Shown here: positions 46,822 to 57,182 of the stretch, one piece after another
Position numbering within the stretch: position 1 is the first letter of the stretch
How the letters are laid out: every line of letters starts with the position of its first letter
NCBI GenBank assembly: GCA_003209915.1
Contig: QCOF01000005.1
Coordinates: 59,253-123,252 of the forward strand
DNA length: 64,000 nucleotides
Direction: 5' to 3'
From: Pelagibacteraceae bacterium AG-430-E20
Lineage (GTDB): Bacteria > Pseudomonadota > Alphaproteobacteria > Pelagibacterales > Pelagibacteraceae
Translations under genes and position numbers: made by a program
The notes under the pieces: generated by a model
Databases searched by the model: none
Seen by the model: the letters and a program-made list of their open reading frames with translations, nothing else
Told to the model about the DNA's origin: nothing

Positions 46822-49800
46822 TTATATATCTTGAAGAGAATTAACTTCTAATTTTTTTGTTTTAAGTGACTTGATTGCCTCTAAACATGCTAGTGCTGTT
46901 GACATATTGGTGCAATAAGGAACTTTATTTTTAAGCGTTCCTCTTCTTAGTGCTATTGCATCATTTAATCTGTGTTCAGTATTTCCGCCACCAGTATTAA
47001 TAACTAGACCAATTTTTTTAGAGTCTAATACATCTACTATATGAGGTGAGCCACTACTGACTTTATTAATAATTCTACATCTCATCCCATGTTTTCTAAT
47101 ATATTCCGCCGTTCCACGTGTTGCACAAAGCGTAAATTTTAATTTAATTAATTCTTTAGCAAGGCCTATTCCTTCATCTTTGTGACTATCTTTTAAAGAG
47201 ATAAACGCTAATCCATCTTTAGGTAAAGAGTTAGCAGAGGCTATTTGGCTTTTTGCAAAAGCCATTCCAAAGTTTTTATCAAATCCCATTACTTCACCTG
47301 TTGATTTCATTTCAGGACCTAAAAGCAGATCGCTGTTTGGAAATTTATTAAAAGGGAACACAGCTTCTTTAACTGCATACATTCCTTTAGATTTATCTCT
47401 TAAATTAAATTTTGATAATTTTTCACCTGCCATTACACGTGATGCAATTTTTGCAAGGGGTAATCCTTTTGCTTTAGATACAAATGGTACTGTTCGGCTT
47501 GCTCTAGGATTTACTTCAATTACATAAATTTCATCTTTTTTAATTGCATATTGAATATTCATAAAACCTTTAACTTTTAAAGCTAATGCTAGTTTCTTAG
47601 TTTGGTTTTCAATTTCTTTAATCAAAAATGGTTTTATAGATACGGGAGGTAAACTACATGCAGAGTCCCCAGAGTGGATACCAGCTTCTTCTATGTGCTG
47701 CATGATCCCTGCAACATGAACTTGTTTTCCATCTGAGATGGCATCAACATCAACCTCCATTGCATGATCAATAAATTTATCGATTAAAATTGGATTTTCC
47801 TCAGCAGCTTTAAAGGCCTCTTCTACAAAATTTTTAAGTTGGCTTTTTTCATGAACAATTTCCATTGCTCTTCCACCTAACACATAAGAAGGTCTTACCA
47901 TTAAAGGTAAACCAATTTTTTCAGAAATTTGTATTGCTTGTTTAAATGTTTTTGCAATCCCACTTTCTGCTTGTTTTAATTTTAGTTTACTTAACAAATT
48001 TCTAAATCGATCTCTGTCTTCAGCTAAATCAATTGAAGTGTACTGAGTTCCTAGAATTGGAAGTTTGTGGTCATGTAAAAATTTTGCAAGTTTAATTGGT
48101 GTTTGCCCACCAAACTGAGCAATAATTCCAACTAGATTTCCTTTTTCTTGCTCTTTCTTAATAATACTAAAAACATACTCTTCTTTTAGGGGCTCAAAAT
48201 AAAGTCTGTCACTGGTGTCATAATCGGTTGAAACAGTTTCAGGGTTACAATTAATCATGATTGTTTCAAAACCAGCTTCCTTTAATGAAAAACTTGCCTG
48301 ACAACAGCAATAATCAAATTCTATACCTTGTCCTATTCTATTAGGACCTCCTCCTAAAATTATAATTTTTTTCTTTAAAGAGGGATCTGCTTCACACTCT
48401 GAATTAAGAGAGAAATTTCGTTGATATGTAGAATACATGTAAGGTGTAAAGGACTTAAATTCAGCAGCACAAGTATCAACCTTTTTAAATACAGGAAAAA
48501 TTTTTAGCGCTGTTCTTTTTCTTCTAACAATATCCTCAGAAGTCTTGGTTAATTCAGAAAGTTTTTTATCAGAAAAACCAATTGATTTTATTCTATTAAA
48601 TTCAGCAAAATCCTTTGGTAATCCTTTCTTTTTGATCATAGTTTCATTATCTACGATTTCTTTAATTTGCTCTAAAAACCACGGATCAATTTTAGATAAT
48701 ATAAATATTCTTTTTAAGTTTATTTTCTTTCTTAATGCTTCAGCAACTACAAGAAGTTTATTTGGAATATTTTCTTTTAGCTTTTTTTCAATTTGCTTTT
48801 TATTTAGATCAAACACTCTATCTAATCCTGAAAAACCGGTTTCAAGAGAAACCAATGCTTTTTGAAGTGATTCTTTAAAATTTCTCCCAATGGCCATTGC
48901 TTCTCCAACGGATTTCATTGAAGTACCTAATATTGCTGGAGAGGTTGAAAATTTTTCAAAAGTAAATCTTGGAATTTTTGTTACCACATAATCAATGCTA
49001 GGCTCAAAGGATGCTGGCGTAACTTTTGTAATTTCGTTTTTTAATTCATCCAGTGTGTAACCAACAGCAAGTTTTGCTGCAACTTTTGCAATTGGAAAAC
49101 CAGTTGCTTTTGATGCGAGTGCTGATGATCTAGAAACTCTTGGGTTCATTTCTATAACAACCATTCGTCCATTTTTTGGATTGATTGCAAATTGAACGTT
49201 GGATCCACCTGTCTCCACTCCAATTTTTCTTAAGCAAGCAATGGAAGCATTTCTCATCACTTGATATTCTTTATCAGTAAGGGTTAGTGCCGGTGCAACT
49301 GTTACTGAGTCTCCAGTATGAATTCCCATAGGATCAACATTTTCAATAGAACAGATAATAATACAGTTATCTTTTTTATCTCTTACCACTTCCATTTCAA
49401 ATTCTTTCCAACCTTCTAAACATTCTTCAACCAATACTTGGCTAACTGGAGACTCTTGAAGTCCACTTTTAATTATTTTTAAGTAATCTTTTTTATTTTT
49501 AGCAATTCCACCCCCAAGACCTCCAAGTGTAAATGCAGGTCTTATGATTGCAGGTAAACCAATTTTTTTTAAAACTTTTGAGGCTTGGTTAATATTGTTG
49601 ACAATCTCAGATTTAGGTAAATCTAAACCAATATCGATCATATTTTTTCTAAATTTTTTTCTATCCTCTGCATTGGCAATTGCTTTAGAATTTGCGCCTA
49701 TGAGTTCAATTTTATATTTTTTTAAAATTCCTTTTTTTTCCGCTTCCATTGCAAGATTGAGTGCAGTTTGACCACCCATTGTAGGAAGAATTGCATCAGG

Positions 49801-50046
49801 TTTTTCTTTAATAAGTATTTTTTCTAAAACTTCTAATGTTATGGGCTCGATATAGGTTTTGTCTGCAACATCTGGATCAGTCATAATGGTTGCAGGATTT
49901 GAGTTAATTAATATTACTTTATAACCCTCATCTTTTAACGCTTTGCAAGCTTGTGTACCCGAGTAATCAAACTCACATGCTTGACCAATGATAATAGGTC
50001 CAGCTCCCACAACTAATATTTTTTTAATATCTTTTCTTTTTGGCAT
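46822..50046 (-). CDS. carB: Carbamoyl-phosphate synthase large subunit
   Basis: Makes carbamoyl phosphate for arginine and pyrimidine synthesis. It has 1074 residues, full length, with the two homologous ATP-grasp halves (first at about 10-400, second at about 550-930, each with a GxGxGIxxxG-like and EVNPRxSRS/T motif) and a C-terminal allosteric MGS-like domain containing [12 protein letters not shown]. It overlaps the end of carA by 23 bases. It converges with the ATP-grasp gene with only four bases between. Confidence 0.97.
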   Translation of the reverse strand: MPKRKDIKKILVVGAGPIIIGQACEFDYSGTQACKALKDEGYKVILINSNPATIMTDPDVADKTYIEPITLEVLEKILIKEKPDAILPTMGGQTALNLAMEAEKKGILKKYKIELIGANSKAIANAEDRKKFRKNMIDIGLDLPKSEIVNNINQASKVLKKIGLPAIIRPAFTLGGLGGGIAKNKKDYLKIIKSGLQESPVSQVLVEECLEGWKEFEMEVVRDKKDNCIIICSIENVDPMGIHTGDSVTVAPALTLTDKEYQVMRNASIACLRKIGVETGGSNVQFAINPKNGRMVVIEMNPRVSRSSALASKATGFPIAKVAAKLAVGYTLDELKNEITKVTPASFEPSIDYVVTKIPRFTFEKFSTSPAILGTSMKSVGEAMAIGRNFKESLQKALVSLETGFSGLDRVFDLNKKQIEKKLKENIPNKLLVVAEALRKKINLKRIFILSKIDPWFLEQIKEIVDNETMIKKKGLPKDFAEFNRIKSIGFSDKKLSELTKTSEDIVRRKRTALKIFPVFKKVDTCAAEFKSFTPYMYSTYQRNFSLNSECEADPSLKKKIIILGGGPNRIGQGIEFDYCCCQASFSLKEAGFETIMINCNPETVSTDYDTSDRLYFEPLKEEYVFSIIKKEQEKGNLVGIIAQFGGQTPIKLAKFLHDHKLPILGTQYTSIDLAEDRDRFRNLLSKLKLKQAESGIAKTFKQAIQISEKIGLPLMVRPSYVLGGRAMEIVHEKSQLKNFVEEAFKAAEENPILIDKFIDHAMEVDVDAISDGKQVHVAGIMQHIEEAGIHSGDSACSLPPVSIKPFLIKEIENQTKKLALALKVKGFMNIQYAIKKDEIYVIEVNPRASRTVPFVSKAKGLPLAKIASRVMAGEKLSKFNLRDKSKGMYAVKEAVFPFNKFPNSDLLLGPEMKSTGEVMGFDKNFGMAFAKSQIASANSLPKDGLAFISLKDSHKDEGIGLAKELIKLKFTLCATRGTAEYIRKHGMRCRIINKVSSGSPHIVDVLDSKKIGLVINTGGGNTEHRLNDAIALRRGTLKNKVPYCTNMSTALACLEAIKSLKTKKLEVNSLQDI

Positions 50047-51217
50047 TTTTTTTCATATTGTTAATAAATTCTTGAAAGAGGTAGACGCTATCTTGTGGCC
50101 CAGGGTTAGACTCTGGATGATATTGTACTGAAAATATTGGTTTGTTTTTAAGTCTTATTCCCTCAATGGTATTATCAAATAGAGACTTATGAGTAACTTC
50201 AATTTTTTTGGGTAAAGTTTCTTCAACCACTACAAAACCATGATTTTGACTGGTGATTTCAACTTTATCGTGGACTAAATTTTTAACAGGATGATTGGCC
50301 CCTCTATGGCCCAACTTCATTTTTTTTGTTTTACCACCTAAAGCTAAAGCTAAAATTTGATGGCCTAAACAAATTCCAAATATAGGTAAATTTTTATTGA
50401 TTAATTTGTTAAGTATTTCTATTGCATATTTTCCTGTCGCTGCTGGATCACCAGGACCATTGGACAAAAAAATTCCATTTGGATTAAGATCTAATATTTT
50501 TTCTGCAGAGGTTTTACAAGAAACAACTGTTACTTTACATTTAAAGTCTGAAAAATATCTTAAAATATTTTTTTTTATTCCATAATCAATTGCAACTACA
50601 TGAAAAAGGTTTTTTGTATTCTTTTTAAATCCTATTTCTTTTTTCCAAGTTTTAAGCCCTTTCCAAATATAGTTTTTTGAAGTTGTAACAGTTTCTGCAA
50701 GATCAAGGTTTTTTAAACCACTCCATTTAATGGTTGAATTTGTTAATTTACTAACATTAAACTTACCATTTTTTGAGTAAGCAATTGTTCCCTTAGGTGC
50801 GCCTTTATCTCTAATAAAGTTTGTTAAACTTCTTGTATCTAGTCCTGTAATTCCTACAATTTTATTTTTTTTGAGCCAGGCATCTAAATGAAGAAATGCT
50901 CTATAATTTGAAGGTGAAGTTATTTCTGAGTTAAAGATTACTCCTCTTGTCCAAATTTTATCAGACTCGACATCTTCTTTATTAGTTCCAACATTTCCAA
51001 TATGAGGAAAAGTAAAATTTATAATCTGACCTGCATAAGAAGGATCTGAAATTATTTCTTGGTAACCGGTTAAAGAGGTATTAAAGCAAACTTCTCCAGT
51101 TGCTTCTCCTTGATAGCCAATCCCAATACCTTTAAAAACCTTTTTGTTTTCAAGAACTAAAACGCCTGTATTAATCTGTGAATTTTTTGAGTTTGTTTTT
51201 TTTGCTTTTTTGATCAA
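50024..51217 (-). CDS. carA: Carbamoyl-phosphate synthase small subunit
   Basis: Glutamine amidotransferase subunit supplying ammonia to CarB. It has 397 residues. The N-terminal [11 protein letters not shown] domain and the triad glutaminase with Cys in [10 protein letters not shown] (near 278) and HPESNPGP near the C-terminus are present. The start is TTG at 51217: an in-frame stop lies directly upstream and no ATG or GTG fits the family N-terminus. A perfect TATAAT at 51282-51277 lies about 60 bases upstream. Confidence 0.95.
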   Translation of the reverse strand: MIKKAKKTNSKNSQINTGVLVLENKKVFKGIGIGYQGEATGEVCFNTSLTGYQEIISDPSYAGQIINFTFPHIGNVGTNKEDVESDKIWTRGVIFNSEITSPSNYRAFLHLDAWLKKNKIVGITGLDTRSLTNFIRDKGAPKGTIAYSKNGKFNVSKLTNSTIKWSGLKNLDLAETVTTSKNYIWKGLKTWKKEIGFKKNTKNLFHVVAIDYGIKKNILRYFSDFKCKVTVVSCKTSAEKILDLNPNGIFLSNGPGDPAATGKYAIEILNKLINKNLPIFGICLGHQILALALGGKTKKMKLGHRGANHPVKNLVHDKVEITSQNHGFVVVEETLPKKIEVTHKSLFDNTIEGIRLKNKPIFSVQYHPESNPGPQDSVYLFQEFINNMKKNAKKKRY

Positions 51218-51276
51218 TTACAACTCATGAGTTAAAGGTTAATACAATAATTGCTTTATTATCGCAACAGAGATGT

Positions 51277-51303
51277 ATTATAAAATTGTAAAAAAACAAT
51301 TTT
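51277..51303 (-). promoter_or_regulatory. carA -10 with adjoining inverted repeat
   Basis: On the minus strand a perfect TATAAT (51282-51277) directly follows an inverted repeat with 8-base arms AAAATTGT and ACAATTTT (51282-51289 and 51296-51303, loop of six A/T). No good -35 is seen at 17 bases, as expected if an activator or repressor binds the palindrome. The hairpin lies upstream of the expected transcript start, so an operator is more likely than an RNA structure. Pattern only. Confidence 0.4.
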
Positions 51304-51307
51304 TCTT

Positions 51308-51335
51308 TTGAACAATTATTTCTTTGCAGTAAATT
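51308..51335 (+). promoter_or_regulatory. Possible promoter for yqeY-dnaG-rpoD
   Basis: TTGAAC (51308-51313), 16-base spacer, TAAATT (51330-51335), with the yqeY ATG nine bases after the -10. The message would be nearly leaderless. The hexamers match the consensus moderately, and the AT-rich background makes chance matches possible. Confidence 0.35.
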
Positions 51336-51344
51336 AAAAAAATT

Positions 51345-51806
51345 ATGCCCTTAAAAGACACTATCGAAAACGAATATAAAACTGCTCTTAAATTGAAAGA
51401 TAAAAATAAAATATCAACCTATAGGTTAATATTGTCATCCATTAAGGATCTAGACATAGTCAACCGATCTGGACATAATAAAAAAGATACAGACGATGAA
51501 GACATTAAGAAGCTTTTGAAAAAAATGGTTAAACAACGAGCCGAATCGATTGATATTTACAAAAAAAATAATCGAACTGATTTGTTAGAAGTTGAACAAA
51601 ATGAGTATGATATTTTAACAGGATTTCTCCCAAAGCAACTTGGAGAAGAGGAAACTAAAAAAATCTGTGCAGACTTAATTGCCAAAGTGGGTGCTAATTC
51701 AATAAAAGATATGGGCAAAGTAATGGGTGAGTTAAAGAAAGCCCATTCGGATGAAATTGATTTTGCTAAAGCAGGCCCAATGATCAAAGATCTATTAAGT
51801 AAATAA
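51345..51806 (+). CDS. yqeY: GatB/YqeY-domain protein
   Basis: 153-residue protein of the YqeY family, related to the tRNA-binding tail domain of GatB amidotransferase. It is all helical, with the family stretches KISTYRLILSSIKDLDI (about 22-38) and GEEETKKICADLIAKVGANSIKDMGKVMGEL. It may bind tRNA; its role outside GatCAB is not known. It overlaps dnaG by one base, in the alphaproteobacterial yqeY-dnaG-rpoD order. Confidence 0.9.
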   Translation: MPLKDTIENEYKTALKLKDKNKISTYRLILSSIKDLDIVNRSGHNKKDTDDEDIKKLLKKMVKQRAESIDIYKKNNRTDLLEVEQNEYDILTGFLPKQLGEEETKKICADLIAKVGANSIKDMGKVMGELKKAHSDEIDFAKAGPMIKDLLSK

Positions 51807-53581
51807 TGAAATATCCAAAAGAATACCTTGATGAAATTAAGACAAGATTGAAAGTTTCAACAGTGGTCTCAAAAACAGTTTCCTTAAAAAAAAGAGGTAA
51901 AGAGTTTGTTGGTTTGTCTCCATTTAAAAACGAAAAAACACCTTCATTTACAGTAAATGATGAAAAAGAATTTTATCATTGTTTTGCAACTTCAGAGCAC
52001 GGAAACATTTTTGATTTTGTTATGAAAATTCAAAATCTTAGATTTGGTGAAGCAGTAAAGCATTTAGCTCAATTAGCTGGAATGCAGCCCTATATGTTTT
52101 CAAAACAGGATGAAGAAAGAGAAAAAAAATGGAAAGAGTACCAATCAATTTTTAGTCAGTATGTAGATTTTTATCACAGTGAATTATTAAAAAATGAGAG
52201 TTATTCTATTGCAAGAGATTATTTAAAAAATAGATCTTTAACTAAAGAAGAAGTTAAAAAATTTAAAATTGGATACATAGAAAAAAATCCAAATTTTTTT
52301 GAGAAATTAAAAGATAATTATAGTGAGCAAACTTTAGTTGAAACGGGTTTATTTTATTTAGATGAAAAAAAGAAAATATATGTTGAAAGATTTAGAGGAC
52401 GATTAATCTTTCCAATCAATAATATCTCAGGTCAACCAATAGCTTTAGGAGGAAGAATAATCGAAAACGTAGATTACTTAGCTAAATATATAAATTCACC
52501 TGAAACAAATTTTTTTAAAAAAGGGTCTAATTTATATAATTTAGATTTAGCTCGAAAACTTTCTAATAAAATAGATCATATCTATTTAGTTGAGGGCTAT
52601 ATGGATGTTGTTGGTTTAAGTAAAAATGGGATTGACAATGCAGTTGCCAATCTTGGAACTTCTTTGAGTGATAAGCAAATTTTAACTCTTAATCAGTTTT
52701 TTGATGACATTATTATATGCTTTGATGGTGATGAAAGTGGTTATAAAGCTGCATTAAGAGCAGCAGAGAACTCTATTAAAGAATTAAAACCAGAAAAAAA
52801 TATTTCATTTTTATTTTTACAAGACAAGGAAGACCCTGATAGTTATGTGAACAAAAATGGCAAAGCTAATTTTATTGATTTTACTAAACAAAGTAAGCTT
52901 TCTATTCATCAATTTATTTTTAGTCATTATAAAAAACAAACAGCAAATAATCCATCTTCATTAGCAATTTTTGAAAAAAAATTGAGAAGTATTGCAAGTA
53001 CAATTAAAGATGATTTTATAAAAAAATATGTACTTGAGTATTTTTTAGAAAAAATTGCTGAATTAACACCACATTCTAATCAAAATAAGAAAAAGTTTTT
53101 TGTTAAAAGAACTAAATCTTTAGATACAACAAAAAAGCATTTTAATGACAGTCAATCATTGACAGGGGTTGAACTTAAAGAGTTTTCTTTATTATATTTA
53201 GCAATGAATAATTTAAATTTGTTACAAGCAAATATACATTTAATTGAAAATATTAAGTTATTTACTGATGTTAATAAAAAAATATTTGAATTAATAATTG
53301 AGAAACTGAAATCTGGAGAGCAAATTATAATTGAGGATCTGAAGTTAGACAATCAATTGATAGAAAAGATAAATAAATTTGCACCCATTAAACATATTCT
53401 TAAAAATCAAGCTGACGATGATCAAAAAACGATCGAATTGTTAGAGGATATTTCAAGAGATTTAATGAATTATGATCTTGAGTTTAGAATACAAGAATTA
53501 GAATCGAAGTTCTCAGTTGACATGAGTGAGACCACATTTAATGAGCTAAAAGAGCTAAAAAAAAAGCAGAATCTCAATTAA
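51806..53581 (+). CDS. dnaG: DNA primase DnaG without zinc ligands
   Basis: Makes RNA primers at replication forks. It has 591 residues. The N-terminal domain matches the CHC2 zinc-ribbon fold by sequence (GLSPFKNEKTPSF, EFYHCF) but three of the four metal ligands are replaced: S38, K41 and T62 stand where E. coli has C40, H43 and C64; only C59 remains. The Toprim catalytic core is intact (VEGYMDVVGL, CFDGDESGYKA), followed by a helicase-binding C-terminal part. Starts on the last base of yqeY and precedes rpoD by 67 bases. Confidence 0.95.
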   Translation: MKYPKEYLDEIKTRLKVSTVVSKTVSLKKRGKEFVGLSPFKNEKTPSFTVNDEKEFYHCFATSEHGNIFDFVMKIQNLRFGEAVKHLAQLAGMQPYMFSKQDEEREKKWKEYQSIFSQYVDFYHSELLKNESYSIARDYLKNRSLTKEEVKKFKIGYIEKNPNFFEKLKDNYSEQTLVETGLFYLDEKKKIYVERFRGRLIFPINNISGQPIALGGRIIENVDYLAKYINSPETNFFKKGSNLYNLDLARKLSNKIDHIYLVEGYMDVVGLSKNGIDNAVANLGTSLSDKQILTLNQFFDDIIICFDGDESGYKAALRAAENSIKELKPEKNISFLFLQDKEDPDSYVNKNGKANFIDFTKQSKLSIHQFIFSHYKKQTANNPSSLAIFEKKLRSIASTIKDDFIKKYVLEYFLEKIAELTPHSNQNKKKFFVKRTKSLDTTKKHFNDSQSLTGVELKEFSLLYLAMNNLNLLQANIHLIENIKLFTDVNKKIFELIIEKLKSGEQIIIEDLKLDNQLIEKINKFAPIKHILKNQADDDQKTIELLEDISRDLMNYDLEFRIQELESKFSVDMSETTFNELKELKKKQNLN

Positions 53582-53648
53582 TCCAGCCAATTTAGTCGTG
53601 GATTTTTGCAGAATTGGCATTATATAAGACTTCCAAACTTTTATTGCT

Positions 53649-55472
53649 GTGGAAAGAATTATAACAAAATCATTTGCTAGATTAATGGGTCGTGGAACTC
53701 ATAGAGGTTTTATAACCTATGAGGAATTAAGCAAATCTCTTGGAAAAAGAAACTTATCTGACGAAAACTTATCTCAAGCTTTTATTCATATTTTGAATGA
53801 AAATGTTTCCTTAGTCGAAAAAAAATCAGATTTTAAAGTTTTAAGAAAAAAAGAAAATTCAGGCAAAGAAGAAGGTAAAACAATTGAGAAAAGCGATGAT
53901 CCTATCAGGATGTATTTACGTGAGATGGGTGGTGTAGAACTTCTTTCTAGAGAAGGTGAAATTGCAATTGCAAAAAGAATTGAGGCTGGAAAAGATGTGA
54001 TGTTAATTGCGCTTTCTCAAAGTCCAATTACAGCTCAACAATTTTTTGAATGGAATGAAAAACTACAAAAAGATGAAATTTTGGTTAGAGAAATTATTGA
54101 TATCGATACTAATTATATGGAAGACGAGTCAACTGGCCCAAGTGCAAAACAAAAAAATGCTGGTGAGACTGACAAAGAAGAGGGTTCTTCTGATGAGGAC
54201 GATGACTTTAATCCCACTCTTGCTGCAATGGAAACTGAGATTAAGCCAAAAGTTTTAAAAACAGTTAATACATTAACTAAAGAATATACAAAATTAATAA
54301 AATACCAAAAAGAAAAATTAGATTGTGTTTTAAATTCTCAAAATTTTTCACCAGCAAAAGAAAAAGGTCACGATAAAATCGTAAGTGATATTTTAGAAAA
54401 TATCAAATCACTTCAATTATCCCCATCAGTTTTAGAAGAACTTGTGCAAAAACATTATGTTGAAAACAAAAAAATTGTTTCTCTTGAGGGTAATCTTTTA
54501 AGACTTGCAATGGATCACAAAATTCCTAGAAATGAATTTATTAAATTTTATATTGGAAATGAGATTAACCCAAATCTAAAAAAATTCTTAGATACCAATA
54601 ATATTTGGAAACAATTTTTCACTAAAAATAAAGAAGAATTTAAAAATATCAGAGAGAGATTAATTGAAATTAGTCATAAACTTGGGATATCAGTAACAGA
54701 TTTCAAAAAATTAGTAAGCAGAGTTCAAAAAGGAGAAAAAGAATCTAGAATTGCAAAAAAAGAAATGGTTGAAGCTAATTTAAGATTAGTTATCTCAATT
54801 GCAAAAAAATACACTAACCGTGGCCTTCAGTTTCTAGATTTAATTCAAGAGGGAAATATTGGCCTGATGAAAGCGGTTGATAAATTTGAATATAGAAGAG
54901 GATACAAGTTTTCAACATATGCTACTTGGTGGATCAGACAAGCAATAACAAGATCAATTGCTGATCAAGCTAGAACAATACGTATTCCTGTTCACATGAT
55001 TGAAACAATTAATAAAATAGTTAGAACTCAAAGATTAATTTTGAGTGAATTTGGAAGAGAGGCTACTCCTGAGGAATTAGCTCAAAAACTAAGAATGCCA
55101 CTTGATAAAGTTAGAAAGGTTTTAAAAATTTCAAAAGAACCAGTCTCTTTAGAAAAACCAGTTGGTGATGAAGATGATAGCAGTCTAGGAGATTTTATTG
55201 AAGATACAAAAGCGCTAGCACCACTCGAACAAGCAATTAAGTCAAATCTTGGAGAAGCAACTACTAAAATATTATCCACCTTAACACCAAGAGAGGAAAG
55301 GGTATTGAGAATGAGATTTGGGGTAGGTATGAATACTGATCATACTTTGGAAGAAGTTGGATTACAGTTCTCTGTCACAAGAGAAAGAATTCGACAAATT
55401 GAAGCCAAGGCTCTAAGAAAATTAAAGCACCCTAGTAGATCAAAACAACTTAAAAGCTTTTTAGAAAGTTAA
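53649..55472 (+). CDS. rpoD: Primary sigma factor RpoD (sigma-70)
   Basis: Housekeeping sigma factor of 607 residues. Region 1.1 ([12 protein letters not shown]), 1.2 ([22 protein letters not shown]), an acidic non-conserved insert (about 150-200), region 2 ([27 protein letters not shown]), region 3, and region 4 ([20 protein letters not shown]) are all recognisable. The start is GTG at 53649; an ATG about 12 codons in is possible. A tRNA gene begins four bases after its stop. Confidence 0.96.
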   Translation: MERIITKSFARLMGRGTHRGFITYEELSKSLGKRNLSDENLSQAFIHILNENVSLVEKKSDFKVLRKKENSGKEEGKTIEKSDDPIRMYLREMGGVELLSREGEIAIAKRIEAGKDVMLIALSQSPITAQQFFEWNEKLQKDEILVREIIDIDTNYMEDESTGPSAKQKNAGETDKEEGSSDEDDDFNPTLAAMETEIKPKVLKTVNTLTKEYTKLIKYQKEKLDCVLNSQNFSPAKEKGHDKIVSDILENIKSLQLSPSVLEELVQKHYVENKKIVSLEGNLLRLAMDHKIPRNEFIKFYIGNEINPNLKKFLDTNNIWKQFFTKNKEEFKNIRERLIEISHKLGISVTDFKKLVSRVQKGEKESRIAKKEMVEANLRLVISIAKKYTNRGLQFLDLIQEGNIGLMKAVDKFEYRRGYKFSTYATWWIRQAITRSIADQARTIRIPVHMIETINKIVRTQRLILSEFGREATPEELAQKLRMPLDKVRKVLKISKEPVSLEKPVGDEDDSSLGDFIEDTKALAPLEQAIKSNLGEATTKILSTLTPREERVLRMRFGVGMNTDHTLEEVGLQFSVTRERIRQIEAKALRKLKHPSRSKQLKSFLES

Positions 55473-55476
55473 TACT

Positions 55477-55551
55477 GGGCCGTTAGCTCAATAGTAGAGT
55501 ACTGCATTGACATTGCAGGGGTAGTTGGAGCGTAACCAACACGGCCCACCA
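55477..55551 (+). tRNA. tRNA-Val (anticodon GAC) with non-canonical elbow
   Basis: 75 bases including an encoded CCA. Acceptor GGGCCGT pairs perfectly with ACGGCCC; anticodon stem CTGCA/TGCAG encloses loop TTGACAT, anticodon GAC; T stem GTTGG/CCAAC is perfect. The D loop is AATAGTA, lacking the GG pair, and the T loop is AGCGTAA instead of a TTCRANY-type loop. The secondary structure is thus intact while most bases of the D-loop/T-loop contact are changed. It begins four bases after rpoD. Confidence 0.85.
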
Positions 55552-55609
55552 TAAATAAATATCTTTAATTGATAACGTAAAAAAAATGATATAACTAATT
55601 TTAAGTTTT

Positions 55610-55686
55610 GGGCCTGTAGCTCAGTTGGTTAGAGCAGTACACTCATAATGTATTGGTCCCAGGTTCGAGTCCTGGCGGGCCCACCA
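55610..55686 (+). tRNA. tRNA with CAU anticodon, probably tRNA-Ile2
   Basis: 77 bases with encoded CCA, standard D and T loops (AGTTGGTTA and TTCGAGT) and anticodon loop CTCATAA. Base pairs C4-G69 and C5-G68 in the acceptor stem match the elements used by lysidine synthetase TilS, favouring Ile2 (lysidine-modified, reading AUA) over elongator Met. The isoacceptor call is inference; a tRNA-Met reading is the alternative. Confidence 0.95.
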
Positions 55687-55692
55687 ACTAAA

Positions 55693-56277
55693 TTAATTTT
55701 TTGAAAATTCCTCTAAAGTTTTGAATAGGGCGTTAATATCTCCATCATTAGAATTTAAGATTGATGAAAACTCTTCCTTTTGTGTTCTTGCTAAACTTAA
55801 ACCCTCTATAATTAAATCTCTAATTAATGGGTTTTCAGGATCTTTTGTATAAACTCTCCAATCAATTTTTACCTCAGGTCTTTCAGAAGTTCCTACTAAC
55901 AAACTATTTACGATTGTATAGTTTTCATTTAAAAATTTTTTATCATTAACTTCTATTTCAGGATTAGTATATTCAGCCAAACGACTAGAAAAACTTTTTA
56001 AAAAATAATCTTCAAATAATTTTAAATATTCAATTTTTTGACTATCATTTAGATTTTTCCTTGCTGACCCTAAAGAGTAAAAACCAACTCCTTTTATATC
56101 AACAGTCTCTTTAGCTATAGATTTAAGCTGATTTATTTTTTCTTCTTTTGATATATTTTTAGATAGAATTTGTGATGCTCTGTTTACAGTAGATTGAATA
56201 AATACATCTGGCTCAATAGAGTAAACGTTCGAAGTATTTATGCAAAACAGTAATAAAATTAGGAAAATTTTTTTCAT
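55693..56277 (-). CDS. mlaC: MlaC/Ttg2D-type periplasmic phospholipid-binding protein
   Basis: 194-residue exported protein with a signal peptide (about 1-20). The MlaC family pattern is visible: a helical N-terminus, VDIKGVGFYSLGSARKNLNDSQKIEYLKLFEDYF (about 58-90), then beta strands ending in VKIDWRVY and LIIEGLSLARTQKEEFSSIL. It carries phospholipids between the outer and inner membrane. It lies 15 bases after mlaA in the same operon. The rest of the Mla transporter (MlaBDEF) is not in the window. Confidence 0.92.
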   Translation of the reverse strand: MKKIFLILLLFCINTSNVYSIEPDVFIQSTVNRASQILSKNISKEEKINQLKSIAKETVDIKGVGFYSLGSARKNLNDSQKIEYLKLFEDYFLKSFSSRLAEYTNPEIEVNDKKFLNENYTIVNSLLVGTSERPEVKIDWRVYTKDPENPLIRDLIIEGLSLARTQKEEFSSILNSNDGDINALFKTLEEFSKN

Positions 56278-56292
56278 TTACAAAGAAATTTT

Positions 56293-57099
56293 TTATTGAT
56301 TATCTATTTCTTCCCAGTCTTCTTCATTTTTATAAATAACCTCAATATTTCCTCTATTTTGATTTTCAATTTTATTCTCTCTATCTTGTAGATATAAACT
56401 TTTAACTGAAGCATAAAAATCTACTGAATTTTTTTCAAGGTTATCTAGAGACTCAATATTATTTGCTCTAAACTCAATACCACTTAGAGCTTTAGATGTC
56501 AGAAAAACTCCTTCATTTAAAAACTCGTTATTACCATGTATTGAAGCATTATACCAAGGATCTCCTCCTAATACATTAGCAAAAGATCCGGCTGTGTCTC
56601 TTATTGTTGAAGGACCTAAAACTGGAAGAACTAAATAACAACCTGGGCCTACACCCCAAGCGCCTAAAGTTTGACCATAATCTTCTTTAACATATTTTGG
56701 AAAGCCTATTTTATTTGCTACATCTATAATACCTAATAGTCCAACCGTTGTATTCACAACTAATCTTCCTGTATTAATAGCTGCAGTTTTAATATCACCT
56801 TGCAAAACGTTGTTAGGTATTGTGATTAAAGTAGACAAGTTTTTTACTGCGTTACCCGTACCCTTTTGAATTGGATCTGGTAATTTCCTATAACCCTTTG
56901 CTATTGGTGAAATAATAGCTCTATCTAAACCTTGGTTAAATGAAAAGGTAGCTCTATTAAGTTTTTCAAAACAATCTTTTATTTTTTTGGGTTTTTCATT
57001 TTCTGATAATACCAATTCACCACTAGAGCCTGCAATTGCATTAAAAGATAATAAGAAAATTGAAATTAAAGTTATTACAAATTTTTTGTACATAAACAT
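56293..57099 (-). CDS. mlaA: MlaA/VacJ-family outer-membrane lipid-asymmetry protein
   Basis: 268-residue protein of the MlaA family, which removes misplaced phospholipids from the outer leaflet and hands them to MlaC. Family motifs: CFEKLNRATFSFNQGLDRAI (about 43-62), VGLLGIIDVANKIGF and the GPGCYLVLPVLGPSTIRD signature. The signal peptide (to about residue 23, AIAG) lacks a lipobox cysteine, unlike most MlaA proteins, so it may not be lipidated. An ATG two codons further in (57093) is equally possible. Confidence 0.92.
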   Translation of the reverse strand: MFMYKKFVITLISIFLLSFNAIAGSSGELVLSENEKPKKIKDCFEKLNRATFSFNQGLDRAIISPIAKGYRKLPDPIQKGTGNAVKNLSTLITIPNNVLQGDIKTAAINTGRLVVNTTVGLLGIIDVANKIGFPKYVKEDYGQTLGAWGVGPGCYLVLPVLGPSTIRDTAGSFANVLGGDPWYNASIHGNNEFLNEGVFLTSKALSGIEFRANNIESLDNLEKNSVDFYASVKSLYLQDRENKIENQNRGNIEVIYKNEEDWEEIDNQ

Positions 57100-57182
57100 T
57101 TATATATTATAAAAAATTAGTTTATTAAATAGCATTTAAATTCAAAAAATGTCGATAAAGTGTTTATAAATAGACTTAATTT

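Noticed and set aside
53600..53640. TTGGCATTATATAAG before rpoD as a sigma-54 promoter
   Set aside because: The -12 element (TTGC-type) is missing at the right spacing.
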